Part shown: positions 6,688 through 8,342 of the stretch, piece by piece
How the letters are laid out: every line of letters begins with the position of its first letter
Numbering within the stretch: the stretch's first letter is position 1
NCBI GenBank assembly: GCA_035317605.1
Contig: DATHGT010000266.1
Span: 1 to 8,342 of the forward strand
From: DATHGT01 sp035317605
Lineage (GTDB): Bacteria; Methylomirabilota; Methylomirabilia; Rokubacteriales; CSP1-6
Direction of reading: 5' to 3'
DNA: 8,342 nucleotides
Made by a program: the position numbers and the translations under genes
The notes under the pieces: generated by a model
The model's input: the letters and a program-made list of their open reading frames with translations, nothing else
Databases searched by the model: none
Told to the model about the DNA's origin: nothing

Positions 6688-6999
6688 TCAGGGGAAGACC
6701 TGCTCGTAGGCGAAGCGGGCGCGCTCGCTGGTGTCGCCGAAGTGCGTGTCGTACTCCGCGCGCAGGGCCTTCATGTGGTCGGACTCCATCAGCGCGCGGA
6801 AGTTGGCCTCGTTCACCAGCTCGTACACCGCCATGTACTGGTAGGTGTCCTCGCCGAGGATCGCCCGGTAGCGCCGGGCGCTCACCACGCCCTTCCACTG
6901 GAGCACCTGGGGGACGTGCTCCTCGTTGTACCAGCGGTTGAACGCGTCTTCGCGGTCCTTGCGGATGGTGGCCTTGACGACGAACAGGACGGTGGCCAT
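6688..6999 (-). CDS. Ferredoxin-fold dimeric alpha/beta-barrel protein
   Basis: A 103-residue soluble protein. An N-terminal strand (ATVLFVVKATI, 2-12) is followed by a helix containing FNRWYNEEHVPQVLQ (20-34), the pattern typical of small dimeric alpha/beta-barrel proteins of the EthD/DUF4286 kind, where a Trp-Tyr-x-x-x-His stretch lines the pocket. Then come GVVSARRY (37-44), a strand TYQYMAVYEL (52-61) and a helix NFRALMESDHMKALR (66-80). Members are small oxygenase-, isomerase- or chlorite-dismutase-related folds; no specific reaction can be assigned. ATG at 6999 is chosen because AGGAGG lies 8 bases upstream; a longer reading from 7077 would add 26 unlikely residues. First gene of a two-gene minus-strand unit, divergent from the malate synthase-like gene. 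Confidence 0.72.
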   Translation of the reverse strand: MATVLFVVKATIRKDREDAFNRWYNEEHVPQVLQWKGVVSARRYRAILGEDTYQYMAVYELVNEANFRALMESDHMKALRAEYDTHFGDTSERARFAYEQVFP

Positions 7000-7007
7000 G
7001 GACGGAT

Positions 7008-7013
7008 CCTCCT
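7008..7013 (-). promoter_or_regulatory. Shine-Dalgarno site of the dimeric-barrel gene
   Basis: A perfect AGGAGG on the minus strand, 8 bases before the ATG at 6999. It sets the start and rules out the longer in-frame reading that begins at 7077. Confidence 0.7.
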
Positions 7014-7040
7014 GCGACGGGCGGTGAGCGCATTCTCCCA

Positions 7041-7074
7041 TTGACAGCGTCTCGCTCGCCATGCGAAAAAAAAT
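7041..7074 (+). promoter_or_regulatory. Perfect -35 box and A-tract upstream of the malate synthase-like gene
   Basis: TTGACA at 7041-7046 matches the -35 consensus exactly. No good -10 stands 16-19 bases downstream; the nearest, AAAAAT (7069-7074, 4 of 6), is 22 bases away. A run of eight A residues (7066-7073) is conspicuous in such GC-rich DNA. The region is the 137-bp divergent spacer between the two transcription units, so a promoter is expected, but the match is incomplete. No convincing promoter was found for the minus-strand pair. Confidence 0.3.
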
Positions 7075-7136
7075 CATCCCCCTGACCGAGCGGCGCGGCG
7101 CTTCACGGCCCTCGTCGACGACCGAAGGAGAACGAG

Positions 7137-8342
7137 ATGCCGGCCAGCCGCGTTCGGGTCGTGCCCGTCGAAGGCGCGACGGAGCTGTTCACGCCCGCGT
7201 TCGACGAATTCCTGCTGGCCCTGCACGATCGCCTCGGCGCTCGCGTGCACGACCTGATCGCCAAGCGCGCCGCGATGCTCGCGCGCGCTCACGCGGGAAC
7301 GCCCCCCGCTCCGCTCGCGCCGAGCCCGGCCACGAGGGGGGACTGGCGGGTGCCCGCGGTGCCCGCCGATCTCCGCAAGCCGGGCATCGAGATCTCCGGC
7401 CCCTGCTCGATCACCAGCATGTTCATCAACGCGCTCAATCCGGGTCCCGAGGGCGAGCGCGCCGAGGGCGATCTCGACGACGACGAGGACTCCGGGGGCC
7501 ATCGGCTGATCGACACCGTGCGCGCGACCCACAACCGGCTCGCCGCCGTGCATCGCGAGCTGCGCTTCACCGACACCGAGCGCCGCCGCGAATACCGGAT
7601 CGCCGAGGGCGAGCTGCCGTTCTTCATGCATCGCGAGCGCGGCCTGCACCTCTTCGAGCCCGACGTCACCATCGACGGCGCGCCCGTCTCCGCGGCGATC
7701 CTCGGCACCGCGCTGACCCTCTTCTACGCGGGACGCGCGCAGGCCGAGCGCGGCCAGGGCGTGTATTTCTACCTCCCCAAGCTGGAGACCGCGGAGGAAG
7801 CCCGCTGGTATCGCGACCTGTTCGACGCGAGCGTCGAGCGCCTGCCCGCCCTGAGAGGGGTCCCCGTGCGCGGGGTCATCCTGGTCGAGTCGCTGCCGTG
7901 CGTGTACCAGATGGAGGAGATGCTCTACGAGCTGGGCCCGTACGCGGCCGGCCTCAACGCCGCCCGCTGGGACCTCAAGGCCAGCATCTTCGAGTACGTG
8001 ATGGCCGACCCGCGATCGGTGTGGCCGGACCGCTTCGGCGTCGACATCAAGACCACCCCCTTCCTGGCCGACATGTTCCGCCGGCTGGTGGCCATCTCGC
8101 TCAAGCGCGGAGCGGTACCGATCGGTGGCATGGCCACCGCGCTCCCCAATCCCGATCCCGAAGTCAACCGCGTGGCCGGCGAGTCGATCAAGGCGGACAA
8201 GGAGTGGGAGGCGCGGCAGGGCTTCCTGCGCGGCTGGGTCGCCCACATCTTCCACATGAAGACCGCCGCCGATCCGTTCCGGCAGCTCATCGGGTCTGGC
8301 TGGAAGCCGACGGCGCAGATGGCCGATCCCGCGAACTATCCG
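7137..8342 (+). CDS. Malate synthase A-like enzyme, 3' end beyond the window
   Basis: 402 codons from ATG at 7137 to the window edge with no stop; classical malate synthase A has about 530 residues, so about a quarter is missing. The start has AAGGAG (7125-7130) 6 bases upstream. Malate synthase condenses glyoxylate with acetyl-CoA to malate, usually in the glyoxylate cycle. Landmarks: PADLRKPGIEISGP (76-89) and INAL (97-100); R168 in the RGLHL block (substrate-binding Arg); FYLPKLE (211-217); E251 (LVES) and D279 (ARWD) as magnesium ligands; GGMATALP (330-337); KADKEWEA (352-359). The general-base Asp of the family would lie past the edge. Oddities: the usual FMADFEDS block reads EGDLDDDEDSGG (110-121), and the usual GTWxAHPGL block reads GWVAHIFHM (366-374). 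Malate synthase superfamily is firm; classical substrate use is less certain. No isocitrate lyase is visible. Confidence 0.8.
   Translation, partial: MPASRVRVVPVEGATELFTPAFDEFLLALHDRLGARVHDLIAKRAAMLARAHAGTPPAPLAPSPATRGDWRVPAVPADLRKPGIEISGPCSITSMFINALNPGPEGERAEGDLDDDEDSGGHRLIDTVRATHNRLAAVHRELRFTDTERRREYRIAEGELPFFMHRERGLHLFEPDVTIDGAPVSAAILGTALTLFYAGRAQAERGQGVYFYLPKLETAEEARWYRDLFDASVERLPALRGVPVRGVILVESLPCVYQMEEMLYELGPYAAGLNAARWDLKASIFEYVMADPRSVWPDRFGVDIKTTPFLADMFRRLVAISLKRGAVPIGGMATALPNPDPEVNRVAGESIKADKEWEARQGFLRGWVAHIFHMKTAADPFRQLIGSGWKPTAQMADPANYP

Noticed and set aside
7066..7100. Minus-strand T8 run as an intrinsic terminator.
   Set aside because: The only stem upstream on that strand is a 4-bp pairing about 15 bases away, and no minus-strand gene precedes it.
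7074..8255. Minus-strand open frame of nearly 400 codons opposite the malate synthase-like gene.
   Set aside because: Shadow frame. The plus strand gives a protein with malate synthase blocks and a good ribosome site.

Overview
This window is high-GC bacterial chromosomal DNA, densely coding on both strands, with no sign of phage, transposase, CRISPR, tRNA or rRNA. An HpnN-like RND/MMPL exporter and a bacterial-type myo-inositol-phosphate synthase, with very GC-rich codon use throughout, suggest a Gram-negative environmental bacterium, perhaps a soil or subsurface lineage such as Rokubacteria/Methylomirabilota or a deltaproteobacterial relative. That taxonomic guess rests on general impression only and is weak.

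Layout. Positions 1-274 hold no convincing gene but are strongly structured: a GC-rich hairpin (13-44), then a 31-bp near-perfect inverted repeat (99-129 / 230-260) whose arms are also G-quadruplex motifs. This lies just downstream of a minus-strand 2-oxoglutarate/Fe(II) oxygenase gene (275-1003). About 110 bp of divergent promoter region separates it from a compact plus-strand set of three genes: myo-inositol-1-phosphate synthase (ino1, 1113-2186), a 931-residue MMPL/HpnN-like exporter (2199-4994) and a BT1-type (folate-biopterin family) major facilitator transporter (5009-6268). The gaps are 12 and 14 bases, so they are very likely one operon. Facing them are two small minus-strand genes, a YjbR/TfoX-N-like protein (6287-6661) and a ferredoxin-fold dimeric-barrel protein (6688-6999). 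After a 137-bp divergent spacer, a malate synthase A-like gene starts at 7137 and runs off the right edge.

How the genes may work together. The operon joins the committed step of inositol synthesis to two membrane transporters, one of a lipid-exporter class, which suggests making and exporting an inositol-containing envelope molecule. That is inference: no inositol-lipid synthase or hopanoid gene is visible here. The malate synthase points to glyoxylate or acetyl-CoA metabolism, but its sequence departs from the classical enzyme in two normally conserved blocks. I did not find a clearly novel multi-gene system. The items most worth a second look are the inverted-repeat/G-quadruplex element, the ino1-transporter operon and the divergent malate synthase.
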